A DNA stretch of 64,000 nt. Origin: Gemmatimonadota bacterium. Its GTDB lineage: Bacteria > Gemmatimonadota > Gemmatimonadetes > Gemmatimonadales > GWC2-71-9. The translations under genes were made by a program, and so were the position numbers. The notes beneath the pieces were generated by a model. That model worked only from the letters and a program-made list of their open reading frames with translations, made no database searches and was not told the origin of the DNA. Shown here piece after piece: positions 50,619 to 59,091 of the stretch (positions within the stretch are counted from its first letter, which is position 1; each line of letters opens with the position of its first letter). The stretch spans positions 1 through 64,000 of the forward strand of contig JADJPD010000010.1 of the NCBI GenBank assembly GCA_016713435.1, read 5' to 3'.

Positions 50619-51785
50619 TCAGCTCCCCTCCACCTGAGCCCGCACGGCTGCCAGCGCCGCCGCGTCCGGCACCGTCCCCTGTGCGAGGCGCGGTGACCCG
50701 CCGCCACGCCCCCCCGCCGCGCTGAGCGCGGCCTTGAGGACCGCGCCCGCGTCCACGCCGCTGTCCGCCGAGGTGGCGAGGAGGATGGTGGGAGGCGCCT
50801 CGCTCGTGGCCAGGAAGACGGTGCCGGCGAGCTGCGTGGCCGCCTGGCCGAGCGCCCGCAGGTCGTCGCCCGGCTGGGCGGCGTAGCGGATGCGGCGCAC
50901 GCCGCCGGCATCCGGCGCGGCGCCGGCATGCAGGTCGCGGAGGCGGTAGCCGGCCAGCTGCTCCACGAGGGCGCGGCGGAGCGCCTCCGCCTCCTTGAGC
51001 TGCGCGCGCTGGCCCTCGACCAGCGCCGGCACCTCGTCCGCACCCGCGGAGAAGGCCGCGGCGAGCGTGGCGAGGAGTTCCTGGTCCTGCCGCGCGCGCC
51101 GCACGGCGCGGCCGCCGGCCAGGAACTCGATCCGCACCTGTTTCTTCACCCGTTCCACCTTGCGGAGCAGGATCACGCCGATCTCGCCGGTGTGCCGCAC
51201 GTGGGTGCCGCCGCACGCGCTCCGGTCCAGGCCGGTGATGCTCACGATGCGCAGCACGCCCGTGCGTTCACTGGCCTTCCGGAGCCCGGTGGCGGTGGCC
51301 GCGTCCTCGAAGCTCACCACCACCGGCCGGTTCTCCGTGACGACGGCGTTGGCCTGTCGTTCCGCCTCACGCAGCACCGCGGCGTCCACCTGCCCCACGT
51401 CGAGGTCCAGCGTGGCCGACTCATCGCCGAAGTGGACGCTGACGGTGGGCCAGCCGTACCGGTCCGCGAAGATGGCGGACAGCAGGTGCTGCGCCGTGTG
51501 CTGCTGCATCAGGTCGAAGCGGCGGGCCCAGTCCACCTCGCCCTCGACGGCGGTGCCGGGCGCCAGCGGGGCGGCCAGCAGGTGCGCCACCCGGTCGTCC
51601 TCGTCCACGACGTCGCGCACGGCCACGCCGCCGAGGGTGCCGAGGTCGAAGGGCTGGCCGCCGGAGGTGGGGTAGAAGGCGGAACGGTCGAGGTAGACGC
51701 GCGTGCCGCCGTCGGAGGCGTCCACGACGGTGGCGGTGAAGCGGCTGCAGTAGGCGTCGGTGTAGTAGAGGCGCTCGGTCGGCAT
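50619..51785 (-). CDS. AlaX-type alanyl-tRNA editing protein with DHHA1-like tail
   Basis: A 388-residue stand-alone relative of the AlaRS editing domain. Zinc ligands are His96 and His100 in QQHTAQHLLS and Cys191 and His195 in CGGTHVRH. AFYPTSGGQPFD near the start is the AlaRS/AlaX beta-barrel signature. The C-terminal 150 residues (RRARQDQELLATLAAAF onward) form a coiled coil and a DHHA1-like domain. It should hydrolyse mischarged Ser- or Gly-tRNA(Ala). It has no aminoacylation core, so it is not AlaRS itself. It follows the pseudokinase gene by 44 bases on the same strand. Confidence 0.9.
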   Translation of the reverse strand: MPTERLYYTDAYCSRFTATVVDASDGGTRVYLDRSAFYPTSGGQPFDLGTLGGVAVRDVVDEDDRVAHLLAAPLAPGTAVEGEVDWARRFDLMQQHTAQHLLSAIFADRYGWPTVSVHFGDESATLDLDVGQVDAAVLREAERQANAVVTENRPVVVSFEDAATATGLRKASERTGVLRIVSITGLDRSACGGTHVRHTGEIGVILLRKVERVKKQVRIEFLAGGRAVRRARQDQELLATLAAAFSAGADEVPALVEGQRAQLKEAEALRRALVEQLAGYRLRDLHAGAAPDAGGVRRIRYAAQPGDDLRALGQAATQLAGTVFLATSEAPPTILLATSADSGVDAGAVLKAALSAAGGRGGGSPRLAQGTVPDAAALAAVRAQVEGS

Positions 51786-51829
51786 GGGGGAATTGTGGCG
51801 CCGGCCGGGCGGGGGCACTAGGGGCGGCG

Positions 51830-52588
51830 TCAGCCGGCCATGGCCCGGGACGGCCGCGGTGGCTCGAGCGCCTCGGCGAGCTGGCTGGCGCGGGAAAAGC
51901 GGTCGGCCGGCAGGAGGGCCGTGGCCCGCGCGATGGCGTCGTCCAGCCAGGCGGGCACGTCCTCGCGGCGCTCGGAGGCGCGCAGGCCGTCGGGCAGGGT
52001 GGGGGCGGGAACAGCCGGCAGCCGGCCCGTCAGCCCAACGTAGAGCACGAGGCCGAGGGCGTAGAGGTCGGCGCGCGGGTCGGCCGCCGCCCCGCGACGC
52101 ACCTCCGGGGCCAGGAAGGCCTGGCTCGTCGGCTCCATGGCGAGGTCGGTGAGCCAGACGCCGCCGGCCAGCGGGAGGAGGATGTTGCGCGGGGTGAGGT
52201 TGCCGTGGAGGAGGCCGCGGCGGTGCGCCGCCACCAGCGCGCGGGCCGCCTGCCGGCCGTGCTCGGCCACGGCCGCCGGGGCGAGGCCACCCTGCGCGGC
52301 GATCTCATGGCCCAGGTCCGTGCCGGGCAGGTGGTCGAGCACCAGCAGGGCGGGCGAGCCCTCGACGATCTCCCGCGGCACCAGCAGGCGGTGCCGGGCG
52401 AGGTCGGCCGCCTCCACCACCAGCCGCTGCAGGCGCCCGGTGGGCCCGTCGTAGAGCTTGAGCGCCACCTCGCGCCCGTGGCGCTGGTCCATGGCGAGAC
52501 AGACCACCGAGCGCGGTCCCCGGCCGATCTCGCGGGTGACCGCGAATCGTCCACCGAGGATGGTCCCGGGCGCCGCCAGCTGCCTCAT
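51830..52588 (-). CDS. Small Ser/Thr kinase-like protein, probably a pseudokinase
   Basis: A 252-residue protein with a kinase fold and nothing else. It keeps the VALK lysine (Lys44), the Asn135 of the catalytic loop, Asp148 of the DFG position (DLA here), APEV and the ADLYALGLVLY helix. The HRD catalytic Asp is replaced by Asn130 (HGNLTPRN, also losing the following Lys), and the glycine loop is IGRGPRSVV. Catalysis is therefore unlikely; ATP binding may remain. It has no membrane segment. It is followed by the AlaX-like gene and preceded on the same strand by a CheY-like gene and a GYF_2-like membrane protein, suggesting a scaffolding role. Confidence 0.85.
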   Translation of the reverse strand: MRQLAAPGTILGGRFAVTREIGRGPRSVVCLAMDQRHGREVALKLYDGPTGRLQRLVVEAADLARHRLLVPREIVEGSPALLVLDHLPGTDLGHEIAAQGGLAPAAVAEHGRQAARALVAAHRRGLLHGNLTPRNILLPLAGGVWLTDLAMEPTSQAFLAPEVRRGAAADPRADLYALGLVLYVGLTGRLPAVPAPTLPDGLRASERREDVPAWLDDAIARATALLPADRFSRASQLAEALEPPRPSRAMAG

Positions 52589-52716
52589 GCAAATCCCCTT
52601 CCGCCCCGCGCGTTGCGGCGGCCCCATGCCGCGCATCCCGCGTCCTGGCGCATCGGGGCAACCCCCGGGCCAGCGTCGCGGGCCCGGGTTTTCAGGAGTG
52701 CAACGTGAGGGGACGT

Positions 52717-53169
52717 TCAGGTCCCGGCGTCGAAGGCGGGGCGGAGGAACGCCTCGGCCGAGGCGTCGGTGGTGCCGAGGAGGTGGTGGAGCTGCTCCAG
52801 CAGTTCGGGTGTGCCGAAGGGCTTGGCCAGGAAGCGGGCGGGGCCGCCGATCTCGGCGGGGACCGTGGCGAAGCTCGCGTCGCCCGAGATGAAGAGGATG
52901 GGCAGGTCGCCCCAGCGGGCGCGCACCTCGCGGCCCAGGGCGTCACCGCGCATCCCCGGCATCTGGATGTCGGAGATGATGAGGTCCACCGCCACATGGC
53001 TCGACGCGAGCAGCGCGAGCGCATCGGCGGCAGTGGCGGCCTGCAGCACCTGGTACTTCTGCTGGTGCAGCACGCCGGCGAGCGCGCGCCGGGCGCCCTC
53101 GTCGTCATCGACGACGAGCACCTGCACGGGGAAGAGCGAGCGCCGGAGCGCGTCGAGGAAACCGTCCAC
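52717..53169 (-). CDS. CheY-like response regulator
   Basis: A 150-residue protein consisting of one receiver domain with short flanks. Acidic pair VVDDDEGARR, phospho-acceptor in LIISDIQMPGMRG, Ser/Thr FISGD and Lys in LAKPFG are present, so it should accept phosphate. No output domain. It lies between the GYF_2-like membrane protein and the pseudokinase on the same strand, separated from each by 130-190 bases. Confidence 0.9.
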   Translation of the reverse strand: MDGFLDALRRSLFPVQVLVVDDDEGARRALAGVLHQQKYQVLQAATAADALALLASSHVAVDLIISDIQMPGMRGDALGREVRARWGDLPILFISGDASFATVPAEIGGPARFLAKPFGTPELLEQLHHLLGTTDASAEAFLRPAFDAGT

Positions 53170-53305
53170 GGGATCAGCGGGGTTGGTGGGGGAGAAGAGC
53201 GCATAAGGTCCGCCCCGCGGGTGGTTTCGTCAAGCAGCGCGCGGGTCGCCTTGACGCCCTGCCCGTGTGGACTCTGTGGACGGCGTGGAAAGCTGTGGAA
53301 AACGA

Positions 53306-53337
53306 CGGCGGCCCGGGCTCACGAGCCCGGGCCGCCG
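53306..53337. terminator. Terminator hairpin of the GYF_2-like gene
   Basis: Stem CGGCGGCCCGGGCTC / GAGCCCGGGCCGCCG, 15 bp with a two-base loop, 18 bases after the stop of the minus-strand gene at 53356, with GTCGTTTTCC beyond it on that strand. Confidence 0.8.
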
Positions 53338-53355
53338 TGGATCCTGGGACGACGC

Positions 53356-55594
53356 TCAGCGGGTCGGCGGCAGGCCGTCGCCCAGCGCGCGCAGCAGTGC
53401 CGTGATGGTGTGGGGACGCGCGCCCTCGGGGGTGGCGTTCCAGTTGGCGGTCTTCTGCTCCACCCAGGTGCGGATGGCGGTGTAGCGCACGGCGGTGGCC
53501 GGCGAGCGGAAGCTGATGGCGCCGTTGCGGACCTCGTACTGGCCGGCGGCCCCGGCCAGGAGGTCGAGTGCCTCACTCACCTGGCTGACCATGAGGTCCG
53601 CCACCTGGGAGGTCTCGCCCGGCTCGGCCACGCTCGAATGGGCGGCCCACGCGCGGAGCTCGCTGGCGGGCCAGCGCTCGGCGCGCTGCGAGGCGAGCGC
53701 GCTGTCCTCGTACGCCTTCTCGATCCGCCCGATGCGGGCGCGATACTGCCGCAGCGCCTCGGCCCCCTGCGACCAGCTGGCCTTGGCCTGCGCCACGCCG
53801 TCGGCGGTGCCGAGGCGGGCCGGGGCCAGCACGGCGCGGAAGCCGGCGCTGCCCAGGCGCGCCGCGAGGTCCTGCTGCGCCGTCCGCTCGGCCGCGGCGA
53901 TGTTGCGCGCGAGCGTGCTCGGCGCCACGGCGCTGGCGGCGGCGGGCGTGGAGCTGGCGGGCGACGCCCCGAGATCCAGGGTGGGGGCGTTGAGCGTCAC
54001 CGGCGACAGGACCGGCTTGGCGACGGCGAGGATCTCCTCGTCCGCGGCGCTGTCCTTCGGGGGCGTGGTCACGGCCGCCGGGGCGGGCTGCACCGGGGCG
54101 GGCGCGGTGGGCTGACTCGGCGCGGGCTTGGGCGCCGGCACCGAGGGGGCGTTCGAGCCGAAGGACGGGGCGTTGGCGTCGGGCACCACGCGCGTCGGGG
54201 CGGGCGCCGTGGGCTGGGGCTCGCCGCCGGGGGGCAGCGTGGCGCCGAGTGAGGCGACATCGGTCGCCGGCGCCGCCGCGGCGGCCCACGGCTTCCAGAT
54301 GAGCAAGGCCCCGGTGGCCAGCACCGCCACCACGCCGGCGGCGATGAGCGGCATGCGGGACCCACGGGCCGGCGCCGCCTCGGCGACCGGGGCCGGGACG
54401 GGTTCGTGCGGCGCCGTGGACAGGTCCACCGCGGCCGCCGTCCGCTCCATGTGCGGCAGCGGCTCGGCCGCCTTGGCGGCGGGGGCCGGGAGCGGCTCCG
54501 GCTTCGGGGCGGGCTCCACGCTCGGGGCGGGTTCCACCCGTGCGGCGGGCTCCACCTTCGGGGCCACGACCACCGGCTTCACCGGTTCGGGCGGCGGCGC
54601 CACCGGGGCTGCCGGCGTGGCCTTGGCCTCCACGACTGGCGCGGGCCTGGGCTCAACCGGCTTGGCGGGCGCAACGGGGATCGGGGCCGGTTCCGGCTTC
54701 CGCTCCACCACGGGCCGCGCCGGCTCGACGGGCTCAAGCGCAGGCGCGGGCGCCGGCGGGGCTGGGGCCCGGACCGCCGCCTTCGGCGGTTCGGCCACCG
54801 GGATGCGGCCCACCACCGTGGCGGGGCGGGCCGGCGTCTCGGGCGCGGCCTTGGCGGCAGGGCGCTCGACCATGGGCGCTGGGCGGCTCGGGAGCCGGGG
54901 CCGGCACCTGCGGGACCACGTCCACCGGCGGCTGGGTCGGGGTCAGGTTGAGCGGCTTGACCGGCGTCACCACGTTCGGCGACGCAGCGGTCCCCTCGGG
55001 GGCCGGCTTGTCGAAGAGCAGGTCGAGGTCGTCGTTGATGATGCGGACGCCCTTGGAGGTGCGCACCGGCGACTCGAGGCCGGTGTCCATCACCAGGAAC
55101 TGGTCGGCCGCCTCCATCTTGAGTGGCGGCGGGGAGGCGGGCTTGGGCTCCGGCGGACGCTGGGCCTGAATGATGGTGGCCTTCTGGGGCGCGCCCGGCA
55201 CCTTCACGCCCGGCACGTCAACGAAGACCAGGTCGTTGCTCTTCTTGGGCGGCGCGACGGGTGCCGCGGGCGCGCTGGCGTGCGGCGGCTCCGACTGCAG
55301 CTGCGGGCGGACGGTGGTGTGCTGCGGCCGGGGCTGCGGCGCGGGAGCCCGCGGGACGACGGGGACCGGCGTCGCCGGCGGGGCGGCCACGGCAGCCGGG
55401 GCGGAGCCGGCCGAGCTCGGGGCACTGCAGGCCAGCCGGTAGTGCGGATGGCTCTTGATGTCGAGCCAGCGATTGGCCCGGACGTGGAAGATCTCGGCGT
55501 CCGGCGTGACTTCGCCTCGGCGCACGGCCGCCGCAAACTCCTCCAGGGAGCCGTAATCCGCCTCGAGTCCGTCCGTGGATCGAATCCGATACAT
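53356..55594 (-). CDS. GYF_2-like, proline-rich single-span membrane protein, with a frameshift in the linker
   Basis: About 745 residues if the frames at 54873 are joined. The N-terminus (MYRIRSTDGLEADYGSLEEF ... VTPDAEIFHV, RWLDIKSHPHY) is a GYF_2-like module. A long Pro/Ala/Val/Glu-rich linker follows, containing a folded-looking patch near residue 190 (DQFLVMDTGLESPVRTSKG, DDLDLLFDKPAPEG). Then comes a single membrane helix (MPLIAAGVVAVLATGALLIW) and an extracytoplasmic helical domain to the end (FRAVLAPARLGTADGVAQAK). At 54874-54876 the frame shifts; the downstream frame begins MVERPAAKAAP. It may be one protein with a sequence error or two overlapping genes. Family unknown; the layout suggests a signalling or envelope-spanning scaffold. 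Confidence 0.7.
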
Positions 55595-55674
55595 GGTGTC
55601 CGCCTCCAACCCGTAGGTCACCGCCGCTGAATCCTCTAGCTCGCCGCCTAGAAGAGCAACACTTGGGCCTGTGT

Positions 55675-55706
55675 GCTAAGTGTATCCTTGGTAATGCCTT
55701 AGGTCG
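55675..55706 (-). promoter_or_regulatory. Bipartite conserved motif upstream of the GYF_2-like gene
   Basis: On the minus strand AAGGCATTACC with CACTTAGC ten bases beyond AAGGCATT, about 100 bases before the start at 55594. It matches the motif at 33598-33630. Confidence 0.3.
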
Positions 55707-55813
55707 GTGACCGATGACCACTGTGGCAAGAATGCTTGCGGCATTCTTCATGGGGGCCGGAGTTCTGCCACCGGGCCCCTCGCCGAAGCCGTCCTCTCCC
55801 TTCATTTTCGGCC

Positions 55814-56971
55814 ATGGCCTTCTATCTCCGAAATCCGCACCGCCAGCCGACATACCGTGAGACCGGGCCGGCGGCGGACCCCCTCCGGGTGCACCGGCGC
55901 CTGCCCGGCTATGCGCCAACCCCGCTCCGGTCGCTTCCCGTCCTTGCCGCCCGGCTTGGGCTGGCCAGCCTGCACCTCAAGGACGAGTCCAACCGGCTCG
56001 GACTCCCAGCCTACAAGGTGCTCGGTGCCGCCTGGGCGACGGTCCGGGTGCTCGAGGCACGCCAGCCGGCGGTGCGGGGGTGGACCGACCTCGACGACCT
56101 GCGCCGGCGACTGGCGGGGCAGCGGCTCCGCCTGGTCACGGCCACGGACGGGAACCATGGCCGGGGCGTGGCGCGCGTGGCTCGCCTGCTGGGGTTCGCG
56201 GCGGAGGTCTATGTGCCGGTGGGGACGGCCGCCGCCCGGATCGCCGGGATCGAGAGCGAGGGGGCGCGCGTGGTGGTGGTGGACGGCACCTACGACGCCA
56301 CCGTGGCCACCGCCGCCGGGGTGACGGGCGACGACGTGCTCCTGATCCAGGATCACGGCTGGCCCGGCTACGAGGAGATCCCGGCCCTCGTGGCCGAGGG
56401 CTACGAGACCATCTTCGCCGAGGTGGCGGACGCGCGGGCGCGGGACGGGATCCCGGCGCCGGACGTGGTGCTGGTGCAGGTGGGCGTGGGGACGCTGGCG
56501 AGCGCGGTGGTGGCCCACTTCCGGCGGGCGCCCTACCCGGCGGCGCTCCGGCTGGTGGGCGTGGAGCCGACGGGGGCGGCGTGCGCGCTCCGCTCCGTCG
56601 AGGCGGGCCAGCCGGTGCTCCTCGAGGTGGGCGCCGACGCGTCCATCATGGCCGGGCTCAACTGCGGCGCGCCGTCGTCCGCCGCCTGGCCGGCGCTGCG
56701 GGACGGCATGGACGCCTTCGTGGCGGTGGATGATGAGCAGGCGCGCGAGGCCATGCGGCTCCTCGCAGCCGAGGGGATCACCAGCGGGGAGTCCGGGGCG
56801 GCGGGCCTCGCCGGCTTGCTCGAGGTGTGTGAGGGCGGGAGCGCCGCCCGGGCCCGCGGGGACCTCGGCCTCGCCGGGGCGCACGTGCTGCTGCTCTCCA
56901 CCGAGGGGGCCACGGATCCGGGCGGCTGGGAGCGCATCGTGGGGCGGGCACTGGGGGGAGTCACACCGTAG
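55814..56971 (+). CDS. Diaminopropionate ammonia-lyase-like PLP enzyme
   Basis: A 385-residue fold-type II PLP enzyme. The PLP lysine lies in LPAYKVLGA, the substrate loop is ATDGNHGRGVA, and the phosphate-binding region is QVGVGTLASAV. KDESNRLGLPAYK and the late GITSGESGAAGLAG are typical of 2,3-diaminopropionate ammonia-lyase (YgeX), which makes pyruvate and ammonia. A threonine dehydratase-type enzyme is the main alternative. The start ATG at 55814 is chosen by similarity of MAFYLRNP to family starts. It is monocistronic and convergent with the next gene. Confidence 0.85.
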   Translation: MAFYLRNPHRQPTYRETGPAADPLRVHRRLPGYAPTPLRSLPVLAARLGLASLHLKDESNRLGLPAYKVLGAAWATVRVLEARQPAVRGWTDLDDLRRRLAGQRLRLVTATDGNHGRGVARVARLLGFAAEVYVPVGTAAARIAGIESEGARVVVVDGTYDATVATAAGVTGDDVLLIQDHGWPGYEEIPALVAEGYETIFAEVADARARDGIPAPDVVLVQVGVGTLASAVVAHFRRAPYPAALRLVGVEPTGAACALRSVEAGQPVLLEVGADASIMAGLNCGAPSSAAWPALRDGMDAFVAVDDEQAREAMRLLAAEGITSGESGAAGLAGLLEVCEGGSAARARGDLGLAGAHVLLLSTEGATDPGGWERIVGRALGGVTP

Positions 56972-57010
56972 CCCGCCGGCGCCCGCCCCGCGCCGGTGAC
57001 GGCGCCGGCC

Positions 57011-57988
57011 CTAGCTGACCGCCGCGGCGAACTCGCGCACGATGTCGCCCGCGGGCTCGAGGCGCGTGATGGTGGCGACGCTCTTGCCCGCCTGCCAGTA
57101 GTCGTCGCCGCCGGTGGTGGACTCGCGCAGCAGGCCACGCTTGAGCTGCCAGAGGGAGCGGAGCGCGTAGATGGTCCGCATCAGGTGCTTGGTGCGCCGG
57201 TGGCGGAGCATCCAGCGCGCCACCGGGCCGGCCGTGAGCCCCATGCGCTCGATGTACGGGGTGCGGAGCACCGCCACCGGCACGCCGGTGACGCGCTCGG
57301 TGAGCACGATGTCGTCCTCGCCGGCGGCCAGGATGGCCTGCTTGTAGGACTCGCTGGCGCGGCACTCGGGCGTGGCGATGAAGCGGGTGCCGAGCTGGGC
57401 GCCCGCGTAGCCCATCCGGAGGATCGCCGCGAAGCCCGCCGCGTCCCCGATGCCGCCCGCCGCCACCACCGGCACGCCGAGCCCGCCTAACTCGGCCAGC
57501 AGTTCCTCGGCCGACCGGGTGCCGGCGTGGCCACCGGCGCGGCGGTTCACCGCGATCAGCCCCTGCACGCCCCCCTCCAGGCCCTTCTCGGCCCAGCGCC
57601 GCTCGGTCACGTCGTGGTACACCACGCCGCCCACGCCCCGCACCCGGTCCACCACCCAGCGCGGGTTGCCGAGCGAGGTGACGAAGAAGCGCACCCCTTC
57701 CTCGAGCGCCACGTCGATCCAGCGCACCATCCGCTCGTGGTAGGCCTTGGAGGACTGCTCGATGAGGGCGTTCAGGCCGATGGGCTTCGACGTCAGCCGG
57801 CGGATGAGGCGGAGCCCCTCGCGGAACTCGTGCCCGTGCACATAGGTGAGCGAGATGGGCTGCACGATGCCGAGGCCGCCGGCCTCCGACACCGCCGCCA
57901 CCAGCTCGGGGTTGCTGCAGGGGTACATCGCGCCGCAGAGGAGCGGCACGGCGATGCCCGCGTGGCGGGTCAGCGGGGTCTCGATCAT
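57011..57988 (-). CDS. Nitronate monooxygenase-like flavin oxidoreductase
   Basis: A 325-residue TIM-barrel FMN enzyme of the 2-nitropropane dioxygenase/NMO family. CGAMYPCSNPELVAAVSEAG and GGLGIVQP open it; the FMN site GGHAGTRSAEELLAEL is preceded by GLIAVNRRA, and VPVVAAGGIGDAAGFAAIL and GAQLGTRF follow. FabK-like enoyl reductases share this fold. The start overlaps the DUF4442 gene stop by four bases, so the two are co-translated; their joint role is not known. Confidence 0.88.
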   Translation of the reverse strand: MIETPLTRHAGIAVPLLCGAMYPCSNPELVAAVSEAGGLGIVQPISLTYVHGHEFREGLRLIRRLTSKPIGLNALIEQSSKAYHERMVRWIDVALEEGVRFFVTSLGNPRWVVDRVRGVGGVVYHDVTERRWAEKGLEGGVQGLIAVNRRAGGHAGTRSAEELLAELGGLGVPVVAAGGIGDAAGFAAILRMGYAGAQLGTRFIATPECRASESYKQAILAAGEDDIVLTERVTGVPVAVLRTPYIERMGLTAGPVARWMLRHRRTKHLMRTIYALRSLWQLKRGLLRESTTGGDDYWQAGKSVATITRLEPAGDIVREFAAAVS

Positions 57989-58467
57989 CCGAGCCGCTCG
58001 AGGCGCCAGTGCGCCGTGAGCACTGCCACCACCTCGTTGGCCTCGTCGCGGATCTCGGCCGTCACCGGGTAGTCGGTCGGCTCGGTCACGGTGGGGAGGG
58101 TCACGCGGCTCTCCGCGGTGAGCCGGCCGCGCGCCTTCTTCCGGTACTCGATGCTGAGCGTGGTCACGATGCCGCGCACGTCGCCCGGCAGCCCCACGAG
58201 CATGGCGAGGCCGCTCGTCACCTCGCCCAGGTTGGCGAGGGCCACGGCGTGGACGGAGCGGAGATGATTGCGGACCCCGCGCCGCTCGCGCAGGGTGACC
58301 ACGGCGTGGCCCGGCTCGAGCACCGCCACCCGCGCGCCGAGCGCGCCAGTGTAGGGCACCATGAGTCCGAGGAGACGGGTGAAGAGCCAGCGCCCGCCGG
58401 GAAGCGGCGCCAGGCGGGACCAGAGCTGGCGGAGGCGGGCGCCCGGGGCGTCGGCGCGGGGAGGCAT
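57985..58467 (-). CDS. DUF4442 hotdog-fold thioesterase-like protein
   Basis: A 160-residue protein of the DUF4442/hotdog group: GLMVPYTGALGARVAVLEPG, VTLRERRGVRNHLRSVHAVA, ANLGEVTSGLAMLVGLPGDV and TTLSIEYRKKARGRLTAESR are characteristic. Such proteins are expected to act on acyl-CoA or similar thioesters. It is the first gene of a two-gene unit with the NMO-like enzyme. Upstream is the long leader of the divergent BlaI gene. Confidence 0.85.
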   Translation of the reverse strand: MPPRADAPGARLRQLWSRLAPLPGGRWLFTRLLGLMVPYTGALGARVAVLEPGHAVVTLRERRGVRNHLRSVHAVALANLGEVTSGLAMLVGLPGDVRGIVTTLSIEYRKKARGRLTAESRVTLPTVTEPTDYPVTAEIRDEANEVVAVLTAHWRLERLG

Positions 58468-58611
58468 GATGGAATATGCCGGGGCCGGACTCCGGGCAGC
58501 AACGAAGTTTGGAGTCCCCTATCAGTTGGTAGGCGGACGCCGGCACCCGGCGCCGGGGGGCCGGATCCCCCAGGAGTCCCAGCCTGAAACCGGGCGACGC
58601 GGTGTGCCGTC

Positions 58612-58648
58612 TTGACGAAACCACTACGCGCGTAATATTACAGGTGTA
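58612..58648 (+). promoter_or_regulatory. Promoter and BlaI/MecI-type operator of the repressor gene
   Basis: TTGACG at 58612-58617 and TAATAT at 58633-58638 form a -35/-10 pair with a short 15-base spacer. The canonical operator TACAGGTGTA (58639-58648, TACA-N2-TGTA) overlaps the expected transcription start. It is the sequence bound by BlaI/MecI/CopY repressors, so the operon should be autoregulated. Confidence 0.7.
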
Positions 58649-58686
58649 GTTTGATGCGGTCTCCTTCCCCGAACGCCGGAGCGCCT

Positions 58687-59091
58687 GTGTCGGATGACGT
58701 CCACCAGCTGACCGAACTGCAGATCGCCCTGCTCCGGGTCCTGTGGGACCGGGGGCAGGCCACGGTGGCGGAGATCTGCGAGGTGCTCCGGCCGGAGCGG
58801 GGACTGGCCCTCACCACGGTGGCCACCCTCATGTCGCGGCTCGAGAAGCGGGGGGTGGTGACGCACGACGTGCGGGCCCGGCAGTACGTGTACCGGGCGC
58901 TGGTCACCGAGCCCGAGGTGCAGCGCTCCATGGTGCAGGAGCTGACGGCGCAGCTGTTCGACGGCGACGTCACCGCGCTGGTCTCCCACCTGCTCACCGG
59001 CCGCGAGATCAGCCCGGGCGACGTGGATCGCCTCAAGTCCCTCCTCGATGCGCATGCCCGGAAGACCACGCGAGGCTCCCATGACCACTAG
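58687..59091 (+). CDS. BlaI/MecI family transcriptional repressor
   Basis: A 134-residue winged-helix repressor. The DNA-binding part LTELQIALLRVLWDRGQATV, then ALTTVATLMSRLEKRGVV, is typical of BlaI/MecI, and a C-terminal dimerisation helix set follows (PEVQRSMVQELTAQLFDGD). Family repressors are cleaved when a membrane M56 protease is activated; such a protease is encoded next, overlapping by 11 bases. The GTG at 58687 is chosen because GGAG precedes it at good spacing and the operator lies clear of it; an ATG at 58654 sits only five bases after the operator. Confidence 0.92.
   Translation: MSDDVHQLTELQIALLRVLWDRGQATVAEICEVLRPERGLALTTVATLMSRLEKRGVVTHDVRARQYVYRALVTEPEVQRSMVQELTAQLFDGDVTALVSHLLTGREISPGDVDRLKSLLDAHARKTTRGSHDH

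Noticed and set aside
50619..51785. Alanyl-tRNA synthetase
   Set aside because: The aminoacylation core is absent; only the editing domain and a DHHA1-like tail are present.
51830..52588. Active Ser/Thr kinase
   Set aside because: The catalytic HRD Asp is Asn and the following Lys is Thr, so it is better called a pseudokinase.
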